From Bradyrhizobium cenepequi (GTDB lineage: Bacteria; Pseudomonadota; Alphaproteobacteria; Rhizobiales; Xanthobacteraceae): a stretch of DNA of 40,538 nucleotides. Location: NCBI RefSeq assembly GCF_020329485.1, contig NZ_JAGKJI010000056.1, positions 1 to 40,538 of the forward strand. Reading direction: 5' to 3'. This document shows positions 33,201 to 40,538 of this stretch, piece by piece; the stretch's first letter is position 1; every line of letters starts with the position of its first letter. Position numbers and translations under genes: made by a program. The notes under the pieces were generated by a model. That model did no database searches and was not told the origin of the DNA. It saw only the letters and a program-made list of their open reading frames with translations.

Positions 33201-36200
33201 AGGCCGCGGAGCCACCTGGCCAACATGAGTTGGATCTGAGATTCCGCGAATACGATACCGGCTATGTAAAATTCGATCTGACATTGTACGCACAAGATCA
33301 GGGCGATGAAATTGCCCTCCAGCTAGCGTATGCGGGGGACATATTTTCCAGCGATCTGATTGTCCGCATGGCCGACAATCTGCGGTGTCTGATTGCAGCC
33401 TGCGTTGAGAAGCCCCTTGCGCCCATTAAAGATCTGAGCTGCCTCAGCGCGTCGGACGTCACTATGCTGGACTCGCTGGATGGCTCGGCGCAGCCATATG
33501 AGACTGAATGTCCGCTCGTCGAAGCGTTCGAGCAAATCAGCGTCTCTAATCGCAGCCAGGTGGCATATTTTGGTGATTTCGGTGAGATCACATTTGGCCA
33601 GCTGCGTGAGCGCGTAACAGCAATCAGGTCGTTACTGCGGGCTTCTGACGTGGGGGCTGGCGATATGGTCGCCATGCTGGTCGACCGGTCGCCTGACGTG
33701 GCCGCTGTTATTCTTGCGGCACGAGCCTTGCAGTCCATCGTTGTCCCCATATCGCCGGATTATCCGCGTGATCGGATCGAACATATCCTGCGAGATAGTC
33801 AGGCAAAGCTTTTGGTTCACGCAAATACCACAGACCTTGGTTTTGAAATGCCGTCGATTTGTCTATTGACGCTAGAATGGTGCGGCGCGCCCGCGCACGA
33901 TTTTGAGTGCAGCGACAAACCATCAGATCAGGGAATTGCAAGCCTTATATACACGTCGTCCTCAACCGGAAAGGCGAAGGGGGTCCTTATACCGGAATCG
34001 GCAATTCTCAATCGACTGAACTGGATGTGGCGAAGCGCTCCCTTCGACGGTACCGACGTGATGGTTGTCCAGAAGTCCGCCTCACTTGTTGCGTCTGCTT
34101 GGGAGTATTTTGGGGGGCTTCTGAGAGGTGTGTCCGCGCTGATCCTGACCCGAAAGCAGTTGCTGGATCCAGATCTGTTGTTGAGCACGTTGGCGAGACA
34201 TCGCGTGACACACTTATTTGCCTCACCGCCACTCCTGTCCGGCCTCATTGCTTCCCAAGAACGGCAGCCGCGACCGACTGCCTTGCGGTTGGTCACAAGC
34301 AGCGCCGAACCGATGCCTTCCTCGCTCCCCGTTCGCTGGCGTGCGTATTTCCCGGACGTGCCGTTGTGGAACTTCTATGGTGCTACGGAATGTGCGTCCA
34401 ACGCCGCAGTCTACAAGACATCGGATGCCGACGACGGCTCGTCGCTCGTCCCGGTTGGGCGCCCGATCAATAACGTCAAACTCTATGTGCTCGATTCCCG
34501 GTTGAAGAGAGTCCCCGTCGGAGCCACCGGCGAACTCTGCATCGCTGGACGCTGCGTGAGCGCTGGGTACTGGCGGGATCAGGAGCGGACAAGCCGTTGT
34601 TTCGTGCCGAATCCTTATGGTGACGGACAATACAGCGTTCTTTATCGAAGCGGCGATATCGCACGCATCTCAACCAGAGGCCTTCTCGAGATTTGTGGCC
34701 GATCGGACAATCAGATCAAGGTACGGGGCTATCGCATTGAGCTGGAGGAGGTCGAAAAGGCCCTTGAGTCTCATCCGGCAATCGCAAAGGCCGCGGTCGT
34801 CGCAGAAGGCATGGATGACCATCGTCGCTTGATCGCCAGCGTGATTCCCGCTCGCGACCGTCTAAGCTCTGGAGATATTGTCACCCACCTGCGGCACACA
34901 TTGCCGTCCTACATGATTCCCACCGCCTTCCGTTTGGTTGACAGTATCCCCGTTACGACGAACGGAAAGATAGATCGTGCTCGCCTGTCGTCCGTTCGTT
35001 ACCACGAGGTCGGGCCTGATCCGTCTGCTGAGCCCCGTACGAGGAAGGAGCGTATTCTTGCTGGGATCTGGCAGGATCTATTAGGCGCCAAGTCGGTCGG
35101 AATTGATCGGAGCTTCTTTGATATCGGCGGAGACTCTCTTCTGAGCGTGCGCTGCGTCACGCTGGCGCGCAAAGCCGGGCTGACTCTTACTGTTGACCAA
35201 CTCTATCGAACACCGACCATTAGGGAATTGGCGGCAGATGGAGCGGCGGTTGCAATCCCTACCTTCCCTTCCGCAGATGGCTCATTGCCAGTTATCCCCG
35301 CAATCGCATCTTGGAACCCTCTTGTCGGCTTCGATGAGCACTACAACATAGGCGATCTGTTCTTCCTGCCCGGCGGCGTCCTGAATATCCAGCTGCTGGA
35401 GCGCGCCCTTGCCCATGTCATGGATAGGCACGAAGGCCTCAGGCTCCGTATTGCCCGAACCGACGATGGTCTACGTCTGACGATCGGAGCTTCCGTGGCC
35501 GAACGCCTCGTGGAGGAGATCCATCTTGTCGGAATGACCAGCCTACGGCAGCGTAAGGCAATCGAGAGCATCTCAGCAAGACGTCAACATATGTTTCGGT
35601 TTGACGGCCAGACGCCTCTTGTTAACGTCACAGTGTTCCGCACATCGGAAAGCGGCGATTGCTATCTGCTGGTTCTGATGCATCATTTCGTAGCCGACGG
35701 GATAGGCTATCGACTGTTCCTGGAAGCATTGGATGCGGCGTACAACGCCCTTGCCTCAGGCCACGCTGTGAGTAGTCCCGAGAACATACAAATGCTCTCT
35801 CCATGGTTAAAGCGCCTTGAGCACTACGCGAACAGCGAAGCGCCAGCCGAACTCGAATACTGGGAGAGGATTGACTACCATCAGTTCAATTTGCACGTCA
35901 GCGACACGTCATCGGGCGGCGCGAGCTTTTCGGAACTGACCGCGAGAGAGCTTCACTATGCACGCCTTGAAGGTCGCATGGATGAAGCGAATTGCCGATC
36001 CCTTTGGGAAGATCAGGCCAAGTACCATCTGGAGATTGACAAAGAAGCGACAGCTGATCTCCTCAATATTGCAGCCAGATCGGCGCATTGTCAGGACTTT
36101 GACGTGTTTCTTACCGCCATATCTGGCGCCTGTGGACGCGTTTTCGGCAACTATTCGCTCTGGATTGATAGCCTTACCTCGACCCGAGGTCGGCTGTTCG

Positions 36201-36703
36201 ACGATCTCGATCCATCGCAGATCATCGGCCATATCAGCGAGCTCGTTCCGCTTCCCTTGGGTCTCACCGGAACGGAGCCCCGTCTCGATCGTGCTCGTTC
36301 AATATACCGCCAGCGCAATGCCCTGCCGCGCAGGGGAATAGGCTTTCGGGCCATGAAATTCCTAAACCGAGATCCAGCCGTGCGGAGCCGGATCGATCGT
36401 CTGCCCTTACCCAGAATAGGAGTGAATTATCGAGCGGGTTTGCAGCGCCATTTTCCTCGCCGTCTCCTAGCCAAGGAACCTTGTCCACTCTGGATCGGCG
36501 AAGACATGGATGAAGCGGCCGTGAGTCACCTCTTCTGGTTCGATGTCGGTTATCAAGCCGGCCATCTACAGATCGAAACGAGGTATGATCCAACCCAGGT
36601 CGGCTATGAGGTGACCCGTAATCTTTGCACGGTGTTGCAACAGGAGCTGTTGCAGACGATCAGCGAATTCGGAAGAGCTGGCGACACTTTCATCCATGAA
36701 TGA
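30218..36703 (+). CDS. Two-module non-ribosomal peptide synthetase (A-T-C-A-T-C/E-like)
   Basis: 2161 residues. Domains: A1 about 26-545 (LFTSGSTGQPKG 174-185, NHYGPTE 319-325, NGK Lys534); T1 560-630 (Ser591 in LGGDSL); C 645-1090; A2 1095-1590 (IYTSSSTGKAKG, NFYGATE, Lys1584); T2 1608-1675 (Ser1640); a final condensation/epimerisation-like domain 1690-2161 with HHFVADG (1822-1828). The inner C domain has HEIIIDA (777-783) in place of HHxxxDG, so the second His is Glu. A1 keeps the alpha-amine-binding Asp (Asp221); the matching A2 residue is Val1291, suggesting a beta-amino, keto or hydroxy acid substrate. No thioesterase. An ATG at 30236 after GAGGGG is the more likely start. Its stop overlaps the MATE gene. 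It likely makes a small dipeptide-like product. Confidence 0.93.
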   Translation: MNEGTRMPTGNLSGKTQFVERQPIDAITAIDRLARSDPERIALRCGADELTYKALRLRSDALARRLREHGAQGAVVGYWGERDLDWGTAVVAILKAGSTYLPLDPSLPASRTSFMIEQSRCALIIGPDQQDSPSLFQASSKGTTQFMPIEAALREGQTSSFVPSSSADGLAYILFTSGSTGQPKGAMIARAALNNHLAAKIDALPLTQTDCIAQTASHCFDISLWQLLAGLCVGGCIAIIDDATLKSPVSLLKAIQGYGVSVVQFVPSMLAIFVEYLQSLAAAERALDSLRIISTVGEPLTPGLARAWLALYPRVPILNHYGPTECADGVTHNLVSVPPAVADTYVPIGRPISNLEVYVADGSRLCNTGEVGEICVGGVGVAAGYVNDDVRTKDAFGPNPFSNDPSFRRLYRTGDLGRIRSDGLLECLGRRDRQVKIRGHRIELGEIEARLSAHHLVRGAVAVASVCAGVKLMARDITSAEGETGSRRLIAYVSAPAEVTEGELQNFLAEALPTYMLPERIIHVAGIPRTRNGKVDFGALPDPTSVRPPLPTPFEGPRTELEAQLCQIWSGVLRIENIGVNDQFINLGGDSLRAMLILGQLQTQLGVRTDFRLVLNGTIRSLGASISTRFEFKPCTAPTYGKLTRSPLTRVQEHLWFLSQLDPSARNYIIQGGLRIRGIIDLAAFNRAWTDVVHFHQALSARFIDEDGPVQLFEAPQCARLELADASHLTAQEAEELIAELRRTELNGSFDLRQGHLFRARMIRFGPDNHLILITAHEIIIDAWSISVLLRDLRQTYVDAAAFLPENRASLSTYAVWEKQHASPEALANQRSYWRRQIGDDPPVLSLGTGRARPQTNSHRGASHAVLLGRELSNQVREFARRHRCTTSTTLLACFKLLLQMYSGQDDIIIGIPHVVRDQPSSADIVGFFLNMLPIRTAIDVGQSFAVHALRIQGLVSDAIANSAYPFGWMVRDTRLYREAGRSPIFQVMFNMYSEAAEPPGQHELDLRFREYDTGYVKFDLTLYAQDQGDEIALQLAYAGDIFSSDLIVRMADNLRCLIAACVEKPLAPIKDLSCLSASDVTMLDSLDGSAQPYETECPLVEAFEQISVSNRSQVAYFGDFGEITFGQLRERVTAIRSLLRASDVGAGDMVAMLVDRSPDVAAVILAARALQSIVVPISPDYPRDRIEHILRDSQAKLLVHANTTDLGFEMPSICLLTLEWCGAPAHDFECSDKPSDQGIASLIYTSSSTGKAKGVLIPESAILNRLNWMWRSAPFDGTDVMVVQKSASLVASAWEYFGGLLRGVSALILTRKQLLDPDLLLSTLARHRVTHLFASPPLLSGLIASQERQPRPTALRLVTSSAEPMPSSLPVRWRAYFPDVPLWNFYGATECASNAAVYKTSDADDGSSLVPVGRPINNVKLYVLDSRLKRVPVGATGELCIAGRCVSAGYWRDQERTSRCFVPNPYGDGQYSVLYRSGDIARISTRGLLEICGRSDNQIKVRGYRIELEEVEKALESHPAIAKAAVVAEGMDDHRRLIASVIPARDRLSSGDIVTHLRHTLPSYMIPTAFRLVDSIPVTTNGKIDRARLSSVRYHEVGPDPSAEPRTRKERILAGIWQDLLGAKSVGIDRSFFDIGGDSLLSVRCVTLARKAGLTLTVDQLYRTPTIRELAADGAAVAIPTFPSADGSLPVIPAIASWNPLVGFDEHYNIGDLFFLPGGVLNIQLLERALAHVMDRHEGLRLRIARTDDGLRLTIGASVAERLVEEIHLVGMTSLRQRKAIESISARRQHMFRFDGQTPLVNVTVFRTSESGDCYLLVLMHHFVADGIGYRLFLEALDAAYNALASGHAVSSPENIQMLSPWLKRLEHYANSEAPAELEYWERIDYHQFNLHVSDTSSGGASFSELTARELHYARLEGRMDEANCRSLWEDQAKYHLEIDKEATADLLNIAARSAHCQDFDVFLTAISGACGRVFGNYSLWIDSLTSTRGRLFDDLDPSQIIGHISELVPLPLGLTGTEPRLDRARSIYRQRNALPRRGIGFRAMKFLNRDPAVRSRIDRLPLPRIGVNYRAGLQRHFPRRLLAKEPCPLWIGEDMDEAAVSHLFWFDVGYQAGHLQIETRYDPTQVGYEVTRNLCTVLQQELLQTISEFGRAGDTFIHE

Positions 36704-38123
36704 GCCGGATGCGGAACTCGCCATCGAGAACAATCGCGATGGGATGGCAAAGAAGAAACAGCACATCGATCTATCGGATCCTAATCTGTCGAGCCTTATC
36801 CTGCGGCTCGCCATTCCGTCTATTGTTGGTTTATCGATCAACGCGTTACAGCAGGTCGTCAACGCGATCTTTGTTGGCGCACTTGGCGCGCAGGCGATCG
36901 CAGCTGTCAGCATGACCTTGCCTGTCGTGGTCCTGCTCACGGCAGTCGGTCAGGGGATCGGTGTTGGAACAGCGTCGTTCATATCTCGGCATCTTGGTGC
37001 TGGTGAGTACCTGGAGGCGAGTCGAGGCGCGAGTACTGCACTCGCGCTCGCCGCTCCGATCGGTATCATGTTTACGGCTGCTCTGCTTCTCAACCTGCGA
37101 GGGATCTTTGCGACGCTCGGGGCAACTCCAACCATCATGCCCGTGGCGCTCGACTATGCGGCGACGCTTTTGTTCGGATACACCCTGATGCTTCTAAACA
37201 TCATTAACGGCTTCATCGTCAGAGCCGAGGGCAACACACGATTCAGCATGTGGACGATGATCACCGCCTTCATGCTGAATGGCATGCTCGATCCGGCCTT
37301 CATCTTCTTACTAGACCTCGGTGTGCGAGGCGCAGCCCTCGCAACACTGGTATCTCAGATAGCCGCTATTAGCCTTTATATCGCGTATTTTTCGAAGCGA
37401 CGCGGGATAGTCCTCGTCAAGATATCTAACATCTCATTGCGAACAAGTCGCATCAGACAGCTCGCGTTCATAGGAGCGCCAGCAACCATGACAAGTATTT
37501 TATCAGCCATTGCCTCTATGCTCTTGTACGGAGCTGCTGCGCCGTTCGGCGACGATTCCATCGCGGCCGTAGGAATAGCCGTGCGATTTCTGACGATCGG
37601 CGCACTACCTGTCACCGGCCTTTGTATAGGCTCTCAAGCTATCCTGGGTTTCGGTTGGGGCGCAGGCGACTTTGCTCGCGTATTGAAGGCCGCGAAGTTC
37701 ATACTCTCCATGACTGTCGCCCTTTCGGTTGCGTACTCTGCGGCCGTTGTGATTTTTGCCCGACCCTTGGTCGGGCTGTTCAGCGATAGCGAGAAGGTTA
37801 CGGAAATTGCCGTCTCGACCTGTATCGTCTTCCATTTCTTTTTTGGGCTTTTTGGTATTGAGAGTTTCGTGACGACGATGCTTCAGTCGTTCGGGAGAGC
37901 ACGCCTTAGTCTGGTTGTGTCCTTGGCGAGGCACGGCTATCTCTTCATACCGGCCGTACTGTTGTTCCCGGTCATATCGGGTTTCAACGGACTGTTGGCC
38001 AGTCAGGCAATCGCTGAGCTCGGCGCCGGAGTGATCGCGCTGTTTGTCATGTTCCACCAGTTCGCTGAGCTCAGACGAGCGCTCCGGCACCCAACTTCAA
38101 GAGCGATCGAGATCGCGGGTTGA
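36696..38123 (+). CDS. MATE-family efflux transporter
   Basis: 475 residues with about twelve membrane segments in two similar halves. LILRLAIPSIVGLSINALQQ (about 30-49) and the second-half start LAFIGAPATMTSILSAIASM follow the MATE pattern, with VDNIFVG-like VNAIFVGALG and GQGIGVGTASFISRHLGAG. MATE carriers export drugs and natural products with H+ or Na+. The start codon overlaps the NRPS stop by eight bases, so it is translated with the synthetase and most likely exports its product or protects the cell from it. Confidence 0.93.
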   Translation: MNEPDAELAIENNRDGMAKKKQHIDLSDPNLSSLILRLAIPSIVGLSINALQQVVNAIFVGALGAQAIAAVSMTLPVVVLLTAVGQGIGVGTASFISRHLGAGEYLEASRGASTALALAAPIGIMFTAALLLNLRGIFATLGATPTIMPVALDYAATLLFGYTLMLLNIINGFIVRAEGNTRFSMWTMITAFMLNGMLDPAFIFLLDLGVRGAALATLVSQIAAISLYIAYFSKRRGIVLVKISNISLRTSRIRQLAFIGAPATMTSILSAIASMLLYGAAAPFGDDSIAAVGIAVRFLTIGALPVTGLCIGSQAILGFGWGAGDFARVLKAAKFILSMTVALSVAYSAAVVIFARPLVGLFSDSEKVTEIAVSTCIVFHFFFGLFGIESFVTTMLQSFGRARLSLVVSLARHGYLFIPAVLLFPVISGFNGLLASQAIAELGAGVIALFVMFHQFAELRRALRHPTSRAIEIAG

Positions 38124-38263
38124 CCTGCCAACGGACATCATCGGGGCCTAGCATTGAGCCTACATAGCCGGAGAGGTGTTGCGCTCCAAGGAATGACGAG
38201 CGTATATGCGGGGCGTGAAACACGGCAGGTTCAATACTTATTCTGGATAGCCAGGATGCGCAG

Positions 38264-39345
38264 ATGCCAATGGAAGAAGCAGCGATGACCACTGCGGCTC
38301 CGTCCACGGTGCCCGATGCGCTCCCGATGACGCTTAGCGGCTTCGAAAGCGGGGAAGCAGCACACACATTTGCCGGGAGGCTGCAAGCCTACCTGCATGT
38401 GATCGGGGAACGCTTGGATTTGGAACGTTTGGATGCAGTGTGCGTCGCGTACAATTATCAAGAGGCGCTAGCAAACGTTGACAGGGGTGTTGAGGAACAG
38501 CAACCCTCACCCCAACGTCGGCGGCCTACGGCCTGGGCGTTGCAATGACCCCAGCCGTACTACGGAACTGAGTTGTCAAAGCTCATATGGTCTACGATGC
38601 CAATGTTGTACGTGGGATCGAGGCTGCTGAGATTAATCGCGAGCTTTTTCACCTCATCGCGCATGAGAGCAGCCACGTCCATGACCTGAAAGCACGCGAC
38701 GAAGCGTTCCCGAACGTTTTGATGCAGACGCGATACTCAAACCCTTGGCGTAATGTTCTCGGTAGCACTGCTGCTGCATGCTGGGACGAATACGCGGCGA
38801 GCTACTTCAGCGCGCAATTTTCTGTCGACGAAACGACGGACAATCTAGCGGAACTCTTTTCGGCGTCCCTCAACAAATACATTGCCGCTGAAATGCCGGC
38901 GCTCAGCGAGATTCCGGAGGCCGATCGGCAGCTTGTGGCTGATCTAACGCATGGTCAGCAGGTCAATCGCGTCGGGCTTCTGTTCGAACGCCTTTTGACA
39001 TTGTTTGACGCAGGAGCTGGTGGCGGACTTGTCGATTCTGACTTCGACGGCGCGAGAGTCGACTCTCAAGGCCATGACAAGGAATGGGGCGGCACGGATC
39101 ACGGTGCGATTGCGTTCGATCCCCTTGTGCGTCCCGTAAAAGGCCTGGCTGAGGCGCGCGCATTGCTTGCGGAAATCGCTAAACAGGGTGAAGGCCATCA
39201 AGCCGGGCCGATCGCATCACACTTCCAGCGATTTTTGTCCATTTACAAGAAGCTGGAGCAGTTCAAGGAAAGCAAGTCTATCTTCATCGCGTGCCGACTA
39301 ACCCGACGACCGAACTGTCGCGGCCGGGCGTTTCGCCCATCGTAG
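38264..39345 (+). pseudogene. HExxH metallopeptidase-like protein, one frameshift and one nonsense codon
   Basis: The first frame (38264-38548) gives TLSGFESGEAAHTFAGRLQA and AVCVAYNYQEALANVDRG. After a frame change near 38500 the protein goes on as LTPTSAAYGLGVAMTPAVLR, meets a TGA at 38569-38571 and continues in the same frame with VVKAHMVYDANVV and HLIAHESSHVHDL, which contains the zinc motif HESSH. WDEYAASYF about 50 residues later may supply a third ligand. No family recognised. It lies 140 bases after the MATE gene and could once have belonged to the NRPS unit. The ends near 39280 may run into the next frame through another frameshift. Confidence 0.5.
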
Positions 39346-39800
39346 CCCCACGCCCGCGCGCTTGGGCGCAGTTGTTGAACCTTCGTTATCGGCTGTTACT
39401 GGGGTATCTCTGGCATTTCCTGAGTTCGGATGGAGACCTTTTTTCACCGAACGGAAGTCGTACGAGTCACGGCTGGCTGGTCAGCGCAACTTTCAGCGAA
39501 ATGAGCCATCTGAAGTCCATCGGCGAGTTGCTGGTCGAACTTGATCTTGAGGAAAGCGGACTTAAGGCAGGTCCGCCATATGAACTATCTTACAATCTCA
39601 CCCTGCCCGAACGCGAAATGGATCGGTGGCGAGCTCACCTCGACGTCGTCAGCGCCGCGAGCAATCTTTCCCAGCTCCTGCAAATAATGCTTGACGAGAA
39701 CGCAGTGAGCTTTGCCAAAGAGCAAGCCATACTCGCAGCATTGATCGACCGCGACAGCAACACGCGCATGGAGCTCGAAGAGCTCCGTAAGGAGAACCCG
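39291..39800 (+). CDS. Possible ferritin-like protein, start and end uncertain
   Basis: The frame opens at a GTG (39291) with no good ribosome site and reads AWAQLLNLRYRLLLGYLWHF, then SEMSHLKSIGELLVELDLEE and a helical tail (LSQLLQIMLDENAVSFAKEQ). The helix with EMSHLK (an ExxH pattern) and the first long helix with LNLRYR look like a ferritin-like four-helix bundle. After about 39800 the sequence is the complement of a gene on the other strand, so the open frame to 40196 is not trusted. It may instead be the end of the decayed metallopeptidase-like gene. Confidence 0.35.
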
Positions 39801-39848
39801 CCTCCGTCGCCTGAAGGATTTGCGAAAAGCGGTTGCGCCGAGATTCGG

Positions 39849-40253
39849 TCAGCCGGGTCCCCGGTTCTTTGGAGAATCTTGAGATTGGCAAATTCGGCTT
39901 TCCAACTGATCGCACTCGGAGCCAGTCCCAGATCGGAAACTTGCAAGCGCAGCAAAACAGAGCGCGTAGACCGTGTCTTCCGTGCCACCGTCCGCATTCT
40001 TAGGATCGATCAGCTCGGCGTCGGACAACGAGTGGACGATCGTCTTCACAAAGTGCCGCATGAACGGATCCACGATCGAGCCGTAGAGTGCGTCGTCCAC
40101 CGCAACCCGGATGTCCTCGCTTCCTGTCGCGTTCACGGCGGTCACATCTCGCGCATGATCGGTCCGATCCCGAGCAGGACCGGCGAAGCACCATAGAAAC
40201 AAGGCGTCGAACTCGTCCAGGTTGAATTTCGGCGGAATGACTGCGGATTCCAA
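39849..40253 (-). CDS. Unrecognised protein, good codon bias
   Basis: 134 residues from a TTG at 40253: ESAVIPPKFNLDEFDALFLW, VDDALYGSIVDPFMRHFVKT, IVHSLSDAELIDPKNADGGT and DTVYALCFAALASF. Third positions are GC-rich as in real genes of this window, more so than the opposite frame. The start region overlaps a triple repeat, so the true start may lie further upstream and be disrupted. No domain recognised. Confidence 0.4.
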   Translation of the reverse strand: MESAVIPPKFNLDEFDALFLWCFAGPARDRTDHARDVTAVNATGSEDIRVAVDDALYGSIVDPFMRHFVKTIVHSLSDAELIDPKNADGGTEDTVYALCFAALASFRSGTGSECDQLESRICQSQDSPKNRGPG

Positions 40254-40314
40254 TGATCGCGCGCAGGTATTCCAATCTGATGCCGCGCAGCGTTCCGATC
40301 TGATCGCGCGCAGG
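40247..40314. repeat. Three imperfect direct repeats of about 22 bases
   Basis: Units ATTCCAATGATCGCGCGCAG (40247-40267), ATTCCAATCTGATGCCGCGC (40269-40290) and GTTCCGATCTGATCGCGCGC (40292-40314) follow each other with one-base gaps. Multiple terminal repeats of this size are seen at the ends of IS21-type elements, but no transposase is visible in the window. It could also be a regulatory repeat before the minus-strand gene. Confidence 0.6.
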
Positions 40315-40417
40315 TGAAGTACCCGATCGTTAAAGGCAAATTGGCACTATCGTTAGCCCGTGGTCAAGCGGCTGCCGAAGAGATCGCGCCTGGTGTTTGA
40401 TGGTGTTGCTCGACGGA

Positions 40418-40473
40418 GCGAAGCTGACCGGACGCGCACCCCCAACAGTGCCGTAGCGGCCGGTCAGCTTCGC
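40418..40473. repeat. Perfect 14-bp inverted repeat
   Basis: GCGAAGCTGACCGG (40418-40431) and CCGGTCAGCTTCGC (40460-40473) are exact complements around a 28-base centre. No T-run follows. It may be a hairpin at the edge of a mobile element or a protein-binding palindrome. Nothing coding is seen from 40320 to the window end. Confidence 0.7.
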
Positions 40474-40538
40474 GGGCTGCGGTCTCGGTCTTCATCGGCC
40501 GACGATGTGATCAAGGCCGAGGAAGAACGGGCTGGCGA

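Noticed and set aside
38569..38571. Selenocysteine codon (TGA) in the HExxH protein
   Set aside because: No sign of a SECIS-like hairpin, and a frameshift lies close by; plain decay is simpler.
39800..40196. C-terminal part of the plus-strand frame from 39291
   Set aside because: It is antisense to a frame with better coding character on the minus strand.
1..40538. CRISPR arrays, tRNA or rRNA genes
   Set aside because: No regularly spaced identical repeats and no tRNA or rRNA signature sequence was seen on reading.

Overview
The window looks like an accessory (symbiosis-island type) region of a Bradyrhizobium-like alphaproteobacterium. The reasons are high GC content, a complete aerobic (CobG-type) corrin pathway, a nif-style promoter (NifA upstream site plus -24/-12 element), small proteins of a rhizobial kind, and remnants of at least four insertion-sequence families (IS701, IS5/IS1182-like, IS630, IS256). 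The genus is an inference; no rRNA or tRNA gene was seen.

Layout. 1-720: left part of an IS701-family transposase and a broken IS5/IS1182-type remnant. 840-3680: a candidate NifA/sigma-54 promoter, a small frameshifted membrane-protein gene, then a HemN-like radical SAM enzyme and a SAM methyltransferase. 3850-21698: a cobalamin island. Two B12 riboswitches lead tightly coupled genes for corrin-ring assembly and cobalt insertion (DUF1636, cobW, cobN, cobG, cobH, cobI, cobJ; cobK opposed; cobL, cobE, cobM, cobB, cobA; cbiM, cobF). At its two ends the genes for adenosylation, side-chain amidation and nucleotide-loop assembly (cobO, cobQ, cobV, cobT) are all broken, while bluB is intact. 21800-23600: small hypothetical genes, a cold-shock gene, strong hairpins, and IS630 and XRE fragments. 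23750-26915: a sorbosone-dehydrogenase-like gene and an SMP-30/NHL-like gene, each with one inactivating lesion. 27389-28870: speD, an IS256 remnant, and the outer-membrane-protein gene it truncates. 28870-30217: about 1.3 kb without a convincing gene but with a second candidate NifA/sigma-54 promoter. 30218-38123: a 2161-residue NRPS (A-T-C-A-T-C/E-like) overlapping a MATE exporter. 38264-40253: a decayed HExxH metallopeptidase-like gene, a possible ferritin-like gene, and an unrecognised minus-strand gene. The right edge has a triple 22-bp repeat and a 14-bp inverted repeat.

How it fits together. The cobalamin block as it stands would make and metallate the corrin macrocycle, and would need intact late-step genes elsewhere in the genome to finish the cofactor. 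The most interesting candidates for undescribed biology are two compact loci, each behind a sequence resembling a NifA/RpoN promoter: the HemN-like/methyltransferase pair and the two-module NRPS with its exporter. Both could make small molecules only in nitrogen-fixing bacteroids. That is inference from promoter-like sequence and domain order, not a demonstrated product.
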